The notes under the pieces: generated by a model
Seen by the model: only the letters and a program-made list of their open reading frames with translations
What the model was told of the DNA's origin: nothing
The model's database searches: none
Made by a program: the position numbers and the translations under genes
Shown here: one piece after another, positions 57,030-64,000 of the stretch
Layout: every line of letters begins with the position of its first letter
Numbering within the stretch: the first letter of the stretch is position 1
Assembly: GCF_003464595.1 (NCBI RefSeq)
Contig: NZ_QRZF01000002.1
Location: 478,052 to 542,051 of the forward strand
Length of the DNA stretch: 64,000 nt
Reading direction: 5' to 3'
Origin: Bacteroides intestinalis
Lineage (GTDB): Bacteria; Bacteroidota; Bacteroidia; Bacteroidales; Bacteroidaceae

Positions 57030-58418
57030 ATGGAAGAACATAATAAAAATATAAACCGTAGGGATTTTCTGAAAATTGTGGGCATCAGTGCCGCTACGAC
57101 AACGGCTGCTGCGACTCTTTATAGTTGCAAACAGAAGGATGGGGTGATTCCGGGAGGTAGTGCATCGACTCCGGTGCCTACTGATAAGATGACTTACCGC
57201 ACTTCTGTGGCTCAGAAAGACCGTGTTTCACTTCTGGGTTATGGCTGTATGCGTTGGCCGACTGTTTCTTCACCGGATGGGAAAGGAGATATAATTGATC
57301 AGGATGCAGTGAACGAATTAGTAGATTATGCCATTGCGCACGGCGTGAATTATTTCGATACATCTCCGGTGTATGTACAGGGGTGGTCGGAAAAATCTAC
57401 TGGTATTGCATTAAAACGTCATCCGCGCGAGAAACTGTTTATTGCTACAAAGTTATCCAACTTTAGTAATTATAGCCGTGAAAACTCCATAGCTATGTAT
57501 CGTAAGTCTTTCGAAGATTTGCAGACAGATTATATCGATTACTATTTGTTGCACTCTATCGGTAATGGTGGAATAGAAGCATTCAAAGCGCGATATATAG
57601 ACAATGGTATGATGGAGTTTCTGTTGAAGGAACGGGAGGCAGGGCGTATCCGTAATCTGGGATTTTCTTTCCACGGCACAGTGGATACTTATGACTATGC
57701 ACTTTCTATGCATGATGAGGTGAAATGGGACTTTGTACAGATACAGCTCAATTATGTGGACTGGAAACATTCTTCGGGACGTAATGTAAATGCGGACTAC
57801 CTATATGATGAATTGGTAAAACGAAATATTCCGGCAATCATTATGGAGCCATTGCTGGGTGGAAGATTGTCTAATGTACCTACTCATATTATGACACGCC
57901 TAAAGCAGCGTCGTCCGGAAGATAGTGTGGCCTCTTGGGCTTTCCGTTTTGCAGGCTCACCGGAACTGGTGTTGACGGTGTTGAGTGGTATGACGTATAT
58001 GGAGCATCTTCAGGATAATATCCGTACCTATTCTCCGCTGATTCCTTTGACAGATGATGATAAGGAGTTTTTGGAAGAAACGGCACAGTTGATGTTGAAG
58101 TACCCTACTGTACCGTGCAATGACTGTAAATACTGTATGCCTTGTCCATATGGCATCGACATTCCTGCTGTGCTTATACATTATAATAAATGTGTGAATG
58201 AGGGGAATGTGCCGAAGAGCCAACAAGATGAGAATTACAGAAAGGCACGCCAAGCTTTTCTTGTTGGTTATGACCGTAGTGTGCCACGCCTGCGACAGGC
58301 AAATCATTGCATTGGTTGCGATCAATGTTCGCCTCATTGCCCGCAGAGTATTAATATTCCCAGAGAGTTGCGCCGTATCGATGGGTTCGTGGAGCAACTG
58401 AAACAAGGAACATTGTAG
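57030..58418 (+). CDS. Tat-exported aldo/keto reductase with C-terminal 4Fe-4S ferredoxin domain
   Basis: A 462-residue protein. The N-terminus carries a twin-arginine signal (NRRDFLKIVGIS) with a cysteine soon after (LYSC), suggesting a Tat-exported, possibly lipid-anchored protein. An aldo/keto reductase domain follows (about 50-350; FDTSPVYVQGWSE, IATKLSN, YLLHSIGNGG). The C-terminal ferredoxin part has CNDCKYCMPC and CIGCDQCSPHC. The combination suggests an iron-sulfur-wired reductase that takes electrons from the adjacent polyferredoxin. A GTG at 57006 is in frame, but the ATG at 57030 follows a better ribosome-binding site. Confidence 0.9.
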   Translation: MEEHNKNINRRDFLKIVGISAATTTAAATLYSCKQKDGVIPGGSASTPVPTDKMTYRTSVAQKDRVSLLGYGCMRWPTVSSPDGKGDIIDQDAVNELVDYAIAHGVNYFDTSPVYVQGWSEKSTGIALKRHPREKLFIATKLSNFSNYSRENSIAMYRKSFEDLQTDYIDYYLLHSIGNGGIEAFKARYIDNGMMEFLLKEREAGRIRNLGFSFHGTVDTYDYALSMHDEVKWDFVQIQLNYVDWKHSSGRNVNADYLYDELVKRNIPAIIMEPLLGGRLSNVPTHIMTRLKQRRPEDSVASWAFRFAGSPELVLTVLSGMTYMEHLQDNIRTYSPLIPLTDDDKEFLEETAQLMLKYPTVPCNDCKYCMPCPYGIDIPAVLIHYNKCVNEGNVPKSQQDENYRKARQAFLVGYDRSVPRLRQANHCIGCDQCSPHCPQSINIPRELRRIDGFVEQLKQGTL

Positions 58419-58438
58419 TTTAGAATCTGTTATTAAGA

Positions 58439-59515
58439 ATGAGCAACAATAAAAAACGTATGTGGCTTTGGATTGTGTTGGCGGTTATAGGCATAGTATG
58501 CGTTTCCGTATTTATTTTTATTAATCAGCCGAGTTTCGGCAGGTTGCCTCAGGGAGCGCGTTTAGAGCGAATCAAAGGCTCACCTCATTACCGTGACGGT
58601 CAGTTCAATAATCTGCATCCGACACAGATGATGACCTCGGATGAAGGACGCTTTGGTGCTATGCTTTCTTTTTTGTTCCGCAAAACAGAGAATCTGCGTC
58701 CGGAGAGTGAAGTTCCGGTTATCAAAACGGATTTGCATAAACTGGGGCGTGATGAAAATATACTGGTCTGGTTTGGACATTCTTCTTACTTTATTCAGGT
58801 AGATGGAAAGCGATTCCTGGTTGATCCTGTTTTTTGTATGGCTTCGCCTGTATCTTTTGTCAACAAACCATTTAAGGGAACTGATGTCTATAAACCGGAA
58901 GATATGCCGGATATCGATTATCTGGTGATTTCGCATGATCATTGGGATCATCTGGATTACCGGACAGTGAAAAGTCTGAAAGATCGGGTAGGAAAAGTGA
59001 TTTGCGGACTGGGTGTCGGCGAACATTTCGAATATTGGGGATATGATAAAGACCGGTTGATAGAATTGGACTGGTATGAAGATGCCGTTTTAGAAAATGG
59101 TTTTGCGGTCCATTGTCTTCCGACACGCCATTTCTCCGGTCGTGGTTTGAAAGCCAATCAGACATTGTGGGCATCCTTCCTGATAGAAACCCCGTCACAG
59201 AAAATATATATGGCCGGTGACGGTGGTTATGACTCTCACTTTGAGGAAATAGGGAAGCGCTTTCCGGATATAGACCTTGCGATTCTGGAAAATGGCCAGT
59301 ATAATGAAGGTTGGAACCTTATCCATCTAATGCCTTCTGATATGGCAAAGGCAGCTAAAGATCTGAAAGCAAAAAAAATAATGACTGTACATCATTCAAA
59401 GTACGCATTGGCAAAGCATCCCTGGGATGAGCCTTTGGCGAATGAGAAGAAGATGCAGGAACAAGACTCGCTGAATATGGTGATTCCTGAGATAGGAGAA
59501 GTAATGCCGTTATAG
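58439..59515 (+). CDS. Membrane-anchored metallo-beta-lactamase-fold hydrolase, NAPE-PLD-like
   Basis: A 358-residue protein with an N-terminal membrane anchor (about 8-28). The metal site is SHDHWDHLDY (about residue 164), followed by PTRHFSGRGL (about 225), AGDGGYDSHFEEIGKRF (about 258) and VHHSKYAL near the C-terminus. This set of motifs fits the Lactamase_B_2 group containing N-acyl-phosphatidylethanolamine phospholipase D. A phosphodiesterase or lactonase-type hydrolysis is likely; the substrate is not shown by sequence. It is the last gene of the redox operon and is followed by a strong terminator. Confidence 0.88.
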   Translation: MSNNKKRMWLWIVLAVIGIVCVSVFIFINQPSFGRLPQGARLERIKGSPHYRDGQFNNLHPTQMMTSDEGRFGAMLSFLFRKTENLRPESEVPVIKTDLHKLGRDENILVWFGHSSYFIQVDGKRFLVDPVFCMASPVSFVNKPFKGTDVYKPEDMPDIDYLVISHDHWDHLDYRTVKSLKDRVGKVICGLGVGEHFEYWGYDKDRLIELDWYEDAVLENGFAVHCLPTRHFSGRGLKANQTLWASFLIETPSQKIYMAGDGGYDSHFEEIGKRFPDIDLAILENGQYNEGWNLIHLMPSDMAKAAKDLKAKKIMTVHHSKYALAKHPWDEPLANEKKMQEQDSLNMVIPEIGEVMPL

Positions 59516-59544
59516 AATTTTCATCTCTGTAATAATAGTGGGTG

Positions 59545-59590
59545 GCTGATATGATTATCATATATAGATAATGATATCAGCACTTTTTTT
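59545..59590 (+). terminator. Strong terminator after the redox operon
   Basis: A 15-bp stem with a single mismatch (gctgatatgattatc at 59545-59559 paired with gataatgatatcagc at 59567-59581), followed by a run of seven or eight T. Confidence 0.9.
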
Positions 59591-59662
59591 GGAAAAAACA
59601 CAAAAAAATAGATTAGGTTTTTCTTTTCTTTCCGTCTTTATCATAGAACGAAATGCGAATTT

Positions 59663-60745
59663 ATGCAGAAACAAGATCCCATAGAGGAAATCAAAGACCA
59701 TCCGTTGGTGTCCTATTTTCAGTCTCAGGAAAAAGAAGTTCCCGAGGCTGAGATTGATTTGCGATGGAATGAGCTGGCACAACAATTGAAGTATGAGTCT
59801 GCTCCCCAACGACGCAAATTGTGGCGTATATATGCGGAGGTAGCTTGTGCGGTTGCTTTGTTGGCTGGTGTTTTATGGGGTGGAAGACTCTATATGGATA
59901 GTCAATCTCACTCTATGGAGCAGGCCATTGCTTTGCTCGATGAATGTTCTATCGATACGGCTAGTCAGATACTTCTTATTACTCATGCTGAACAGCGTAT
60001 AGAAGCTGGTAAGGAGGCTCGTATCACCTACTCACAACAGGGTGAGGTTTCAGTGAACCAGCGTCAGGTGGAAGCGGCTCCACAGAAGACGGAATATAAC
60101 CATCTGATTGTCCCTAAAGGGAAATTTTCACAACTATTGTTGGCTGACGGTACTTCGCTCCATGTTAATGCAGGTACTAAGGTAATTTATCCCAGTGTAT
60201 TTACCGGTAAATATCGTGAAATCTATGTGGATGGTGAAATTTATATCGATGTCAAGAAGAATACCAAACAACCATTCATCGTCAAGACCCCCTATTTTGA
60301 TATCCGTGTGACAGGCACAACCTTTAATGTCAATGCCTATAAATCCATGAATGAATCAGAAGTAGTACTGGTACACGGGTCTATAGTAGTGACCGACCAT
60401 ACTGAGCACGAGACAGTGGTGAAGCCTAACGAACTGCTCCGCTTGACTGAGGGTATAGCTCGTTCAAAACAGCAAGTGGATGCCAGTGAATATATAGCTT
60501 GGACCCAAGGAAATTTCCCTTTACAAGGACGTAGTATAGAGAGTATTTTGCAACGATTATCATTCTATTACGGTTGTGAAATTACCTGTGACCCCTCTGT
60601 CAACGCCTTGTCCCTGCAAGGTACTATCGATATGAGTGTTTCTCTCCCCAAAGTGCTTGAACGTATAGCCAAAATACATCCTATCGGTATTCGTAAGACT
60701 GCCGGAGGTTACCATTTGTTCATAACCCTAAATACTAATTCTTAA
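59663..60745 (+). CDS. FecR-type anti-sigma factor without adjacent sigma gene
   Basis: A 360-residue anti-sigma regulator with a cytoplasmic N-terminus (about 1-55), one membrane segment (about 57-76), a FecR domain (about 130-245; LLLADGTSLHVNAGTKVIYP, DGEIYIDVKKN) and a C-terminal DUF4974 region (about 275-360). The gene upstream is the unrelated hydrolase, beyond a strong terminator, so the partner sigma factor is missing from its usual place. The following SusC has an STN domain and is the likely signalling partner. Confidence 0.93.
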   Translation: MQKQDPIEEIKDHPLVSYFQSQEKEVPEAEIDLRWNELAQQLKYESAPQRRKLWRIYAEVACAVALLAGVLWGGRLYMDSQSHSMEQAIALLDECSIDTASQILLITHAEQRIEAGKEARITYSQQGEVSVNQRQVEAAPQKTEYNHLIVPKGKFSQLLLADGTSLHVNAGTKVIYPSVFTGKYREIYVDGEIYIDVKKNTKQPFIVKTPYFDIRVTGTTFNVNAYKSMNESEVVLVHGSIVVTDHTEHETVVKPNELLRLTEGIARSKQQVDASEYIAWTQGNFPLQGRSIESILQRLSFYYGCEITCDPSVNALSLQGTIDMSVSLPKVLERIAKIHPIGIRKTAGGYHLFITLNTNS

Positions 60746-60957
60746 AAACATAAATAGCCTATGAGAAAGGAAATATGAAATACACACAAATTTGATAGGA
60801 AAGCCCGGTGGGCTTGTCTTGTTATTCTAACCTTATTACATTTAATATTAACCCTTATGGCAGCATTACTTCATAAAAAAGCCCGGACAACCCCACATCG
60901 TCCGAGCTCGTAAAGAGTGACGCTTAGCTATAAGCATCTAATCAATTATGCAAAAAT
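60746..60957 (+). promoter_or_regulatory. Leader of the second susC gene
   Basis: This 212-base region repeats the 12-mer TATTAACCCTTA (60846-60857) seen before the first susC. A GC-rich hairpin follows at 60881-60907 (gcccggac paired with gtccgagc, one G-U). An earlier small hairpin (agcccggtgggct) lies near 60803-60815. Confidence 0.5.
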
Positions 60958-63900
60958 ATGGAATTTTTTCTAAGGAAACAACTGATTTCAGCAATGTTAG
61001 CATTTCTTGCATTGCTTTTTCCGCTGGCTCTTTCTGCTACGGAACAATATAATAAAGATTTTTCATTTGAGTTGCGCGATGTCACCGTCAAGGATGTATT
61101 CCGCTACATCGAGAAGAACAGTGAATATGTTTTCCTCTATTCCTCTGATAAGAACTTGTCGAAGAAAATCAGCATTAATGTGCAGGGCAAGAATGTCAAG
61201 GAGATTCTGGACGAGGTATTAGAACATACCGGACTAGTCTATGAGATAGATGGGAAGCAAATTATCGTAAAGGAGCGGAAGCAGGCGGTAGCTCCAAAGC
61301 TGGAGTCTACGCAGCAACAGAAAAAAAAGAAAACTATCAGCGGAATTATTTCTGATGAGTCTACTAAAGAACCTATTATTGGGGCGACTATTGTAGTGCA
61401 AGGATCTGCAAAAGGTACAACTTCGGATGTAAATGGCAATTTTGTTTTGGAATGTTCTGAAGCAGACATATTGGTTATTTCTTATATTGGTTATAAGGAC
61501 CAAGTATTGCTTGTTCAAAGTAGTGATATTTATGCTGTTTCATTAAAAGAGGCTTCAGAGCAATTGGAAGAAGTTGTCGTAACAGCTTTTGGCGTTGGAC
61601 AGAAAAAGGAAACCTTAGTTGGTTCCATCCAGCAAGTACGCCCTGATGATTTGAAAGTACCATCATCAAGTCTGAGTTCATCCTTTGCTGGTCGTATGGC
61701 TGGTGTTATTGCTGTACAACGGAGTGGACAACCTGGTGCAGATGGTGCAGACTTTTGGATTCGTGGAAAATCAACTTTTAGTGGTTCTACTGGTGCCCTG
61801 ATAGTTTTGGATGGAGTCGAAATCAGTTCTTCCGAACTAAATGCTTTGGACCCGGAGGTTATAGAAGGTTTTTCAATTCTGAAAGATGCTACAGCTACTG
61901 CTATGTATGGTACTCGTGGTGCAAATGGAGTGATGATTGTGACCACCAAATCGGGAGAAGACTTGTTAAAACCGATTATTAACTTCCGCTTGGAAGGATC
62001 TGTATCCCAAATGACGGCGATTCCGGAAATGGTTGGTGGTGTAGATTACATGAAATTATATAATGAGGCACTAACAACTCGTGGCGTTACTAATGGGTTA
62101 TATAGTATGGATAAAATACAAGGGACAGAGCAGAGATTGAATCCTTTGGTATTTCCGGATATAAATTGGTTTGATGAAATCTTTAATAGAACTTCGTTTT
62201 CTCAACGGTTTAATTTTAATATTCGTGGAGGAAAGAAAGCGGTAACATATTTCATGAGTGCTGCGATAAAACATGATGCGGGCAATATGAAACCCTTAAG
62301 CAAGGATTATTATTCATATAATAATAATATTAATGTGATACGCTATGATTTTGTAAATAATTTAGATATTAAGGCTACACCCACAACAAAAGTATCTTTA
62401 GGCTTAAATGTTAGTTTGCGCGATTGGAAAGGTCCGGACGTGGCCGCGGATGATCTGTTTTCTATGTCTCGTGAAGCTTCTCCTGTTGATTTTCCAGTTG
62501 TTTTTCCTGCTCGTTCCAGTAATGAATTGTATCCGTTATGGGGAGGAAAGTCTGGTGGAGTTTATAATAATGGTTTTCGTAATCCTGTTGCTGAGTATGT
62601 GAAAGGGTATCAAACCGAGTTTGCAAGTACACTTAATGCAAATTTACGCCTTGAGCAAAAATTAGATATGATTACGGATGGATTGAAGTTTAATGTTTTG
62701 GCCTCTTTTAAGAATTGGTCTAATACTTCAGTTGGCCGTACAGCCGGATATAATCAATTTGAAGTAAGTGATTATAATTCGGGAAATGGTGAGTATGTAT
62801 TAAATAGGGTTGGTGCAGAGATGAATACCGCATTGAATACTACGGGTGGATCTACAGGAGACCGCCGTATCTTTCTTCAGGCGTATCTGGACTATAGTCG
62901 TAAATTTGGTATGCATGATATAAATGCTATGGTTCTTTACAATCAAGATCAATATGATCAAAATGCGCCAGGTGATTTGCTGTCTTCTTTGCCACGGCGT
63001 AAGCAGGGTATAGCTGGTCGTTTTTCTTATGCCTTTGATAATCGGTATTTAGCAGAAGTGAATTTTGGTTATAATGGATCTGAAAATTTTGCTAAAGGAA
63101 ATCGATTTGGATTTTTCCCTTCTGTGGCAGTAGGGTACAATATCTCACAGGAAAAATTCTGGAAACCTTTATCTGAGGTAATTTCACATTTGAAGTTGCG
63201 CGCTTCTTATGGTTTAGTAGGAAATGATGGAATTGGAGAACGTTATGCTTATTTAGAAGATATTATTTTAAATAGTGAATCTTGGCAATATACTACAGGT
63301 GTCAATCAAAACATTACTTTATGGGGGCCAATGTGGAATCGTTTCTATAATCCGAACTTAACATGGGAAGTTGGAGAAAAGTTAAATATCGGATTTGATA
63401 TGCAATTATTTAATGATTTTAATCTAACTGTTGATGCTTTTAGGGAAGTACGAAGTAAGATCTTTTTGAAAAAAGAAAATACAGTTCCTGTCTTTGTAGG
63501 TTCTGGTGCTACTAAAATATATGACAATATGGGAAAAATGAAGAATATTGGATTGGATTTCTCTATTGATTATAATAAGCAAATTACCAATGATTTCTTT
63601 TTGTCATTTAAAGGGACTTTTACTTATGCTCATAATACAATTTTGGAAAGAGATGAACCTCCTTTCCGGCTTTATCCAAATCTTTCAGGTGTCGGTCATT
63701 CGTATGGAGTACCTTTAATATATGTATCGGAAGGTTTATTTAAAGACCAGGAAGATCTTGATAATCACGCCCAACAGACTTTGGGCTATCAGCCTTGGGT
63801 GGGTGACATAAAGTATCAGGATATGCCTGATGTAAATGGAGAATATAATGGTATTATAGATGGCAATGACAGGGTTTATATGGGAAACCCGGATGTTCCA

Positions 63901-64000
63901 GAGATTGTTTATGGTTTTGGTTCATCAATGAAGTATAAGAATTGGGATTTTTCTTTCTTTTTTCAAGGAGTAGCTAAAACGTCTATTTTAATGTCTGGTT
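60958..64000 (+). CDS. SusC-like TonB-dependent receptor with STN domain, 5' part
   Basis: At least 1014 residues, cut by the window end. A signal peptide (about 1-28, LALSATEQ) precedes an STN domain (about 33-105), a CarboxypepD_reg domain (about 122-195), a TonB-box-like EEVVVTAFGVG (about 205-215) and a plug (about 215-330, with TAMYGTRGANGVMIVTTK), followed by barrel strands to the end. A DVNGEYNGIIDGNDRV loop near residue 960 is usual for SusC. The STN domain links it to the FecR gene upstream. An ATG at 60948 is in another frame and gives no signal peptide. A SusD gene probably follows outside the window. Confidence 0.95.
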   Translation, partial: MEFFLRKQLISAMLAFLALLFPLALSATEQYNKDFSFELRDVTVKDVFRYIEKNSEYVFLYSSDKNLSKKISINVQGKNVKEILDEVLEHTGLVYEIDGKQIIVKERKQAVAPKLESTQQQKKKKTISGIISDESTKEPIIGATIVVQGSAKGTTSDVNGNFVLECSEADILVISYIGYKDQVLLVQSSDIYAVSLKEASEQLEEVVVTAFGVGQKKETLVGSIQQVRPDDLKVPSSSLSSSFAGRMAGVIAVQRSGQPGADGADFWIRGKSTFSGSTGALIVLDGVEISSSELNALDPEVIEGFSILKDATATAMYGTRGANGVMIVTTKSGEDLLKPIINFRLEGSVSQMTAIPEMVGGVDYMKLYNEALTTRGVTNGLYSMDKIQGTEQRLNPLVFPDINWFDEIFNRTSFSQRFNFNIRGGKKAVTYFMSAAIKHDAGNMKPLSKDYYSYNNNINVIRYDFVNNLDIKATPTTKVSLGLNVSLRDWKGPDVAADDLFSMSREASPVDFPVVFPARSSNELYPLWGGKSGGVYNNGFRNPVAEYVKGYQTEFASTLNANLRLEQKLDMITDGLKFNVLASFKNWSNTSVGRTAGYNQFEVSDYNSGNGEYVLNRVGAEMNTALNTTGGSTGDRRIFLQAYLDYSRKFGMHDINAMVLYNQDQYDQNAPGDLLSSLPRRKQGIAGRFSYAFDNRYLAEVNFGYNGSENFAKGNRFGFFPSVAVGYNISQEKFWKPLSEVISHLKLRASYGLVGNDGIGERYAYLEDIILNSESWQYTTGVNQNITLWGPMWNRFYNPNLTWEVGEKLNIGFDMQLFNDFNLTVDAFREVRSKIFLKKENTVPVFVGSGATKIYDNMGKMKNIGLDFSIDYNKQITNDFFLSFKGTFTYAHNTILERDEPPFRLYPNLSGVGHSYGVPLIYVSEGLFKDQEDLDNHAQQTLGYQPWVGDIKYQDMPDVNGEYNGIIDGNDRVYMGNPDVPEIVYGFGSSMKYKNWDFSFFFQGVAKTSILMSG

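Overview
The window is a piece of a Bacteroides chromosome (order Bacteroidales). The evidence is a set of lineage hallmarks: SusC/SusD pairs, ECF sigma factors with FecR-type anti-sigma factors, Mfa/FimA-type fimbrillins, DUF4250 and DUF4421 proteins, and promoters of the Bacteroides type (TTTG about 20 bp upstream of TAnnTTTG). No rRNA, tRNA, insertion sequence, prophage or CRISPR array was found. The window opens inside dnaK and ends inside a SusC-like receptor gene.

Region 1 (1-11.6 kb): the dnaK 3' end and its terminator; a large secreted GH31 glycosidase that carries both a dockerin-like and a cohesin-like module; an N-acetylmuramoyl-L-alanine amidase; an ECF sigma/FecR pair flanked by two paralogous exported carboxypeptidase-regulatory-domain proteins, one with an STN signalling domain but no beta-barrel; then DUF4250 and DUF4421 genes. 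Region 2 (11.9-19.7 kb): a fimbrial locus made of a FimB/Mfa2-type anchor, a fimbrillin, a 1422-residue lipoprotein with four divergent repeats (probable accessory or tip adhesin) and a second fimbrillin. Region 3 (19.8-25.1 kb): a candidate small RNA, a GNAT acetyltransferase with a small protein, and a second ECF sigma operon (sigma, small membrane protein, Spy-like periplasmic protein, outer-membrane barrel). Region 4 (25.2-31.3 kb): a ClC channel/transporter, a TrpB2-type tryptophan synthase beta chain, a TrkH/TrkA potassium uptake pair and an HxlR regulator.

Region 5 (31.4-47.5 kb) is a complete polysaccharide utilization locus (PUL): ECF sigma, FecR anti-sigma, an STN-containing SusC, SusD, a small surface lipoprotein, a GH27 alpha-galactosidase, a GH20 beta-hexosaminidase and a single polypeptide that fuses a GH20 hexosaminidase to a GH2 beta-galactosidase. 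The activities together suggest an alpha-galactose-containing host glycan (globo-series or alpha-Gal type). Region 6 (47.5-50.7 kb): an aldo/keto reductase, the decayed C-terminus of a second one, an AraC regulator and an LCMT-type methyltransferase.

Region 7 (50.8-59.6 kb) is the least familiar part: 22-bp palindromic tandem repeats, a LytS/LytTR-type two-component pair, a TonB-dependent receptor, an ECF-transporter-like S protein, a NapH-NapG-like polyferredoxin fusion, a Tat-exported aldo/keto reductase with a ferredoxin tail and a NAPE-PLD-like metallo-hydrolase, closed by a strong terminator. It looks like a dedicated uptake and redox system for an unknown small molecule. Region 8 (59.7-64 kb): a FecR anti-sigma without an adjacent sigma factor, then an STN-containing SusC cut by the window end.
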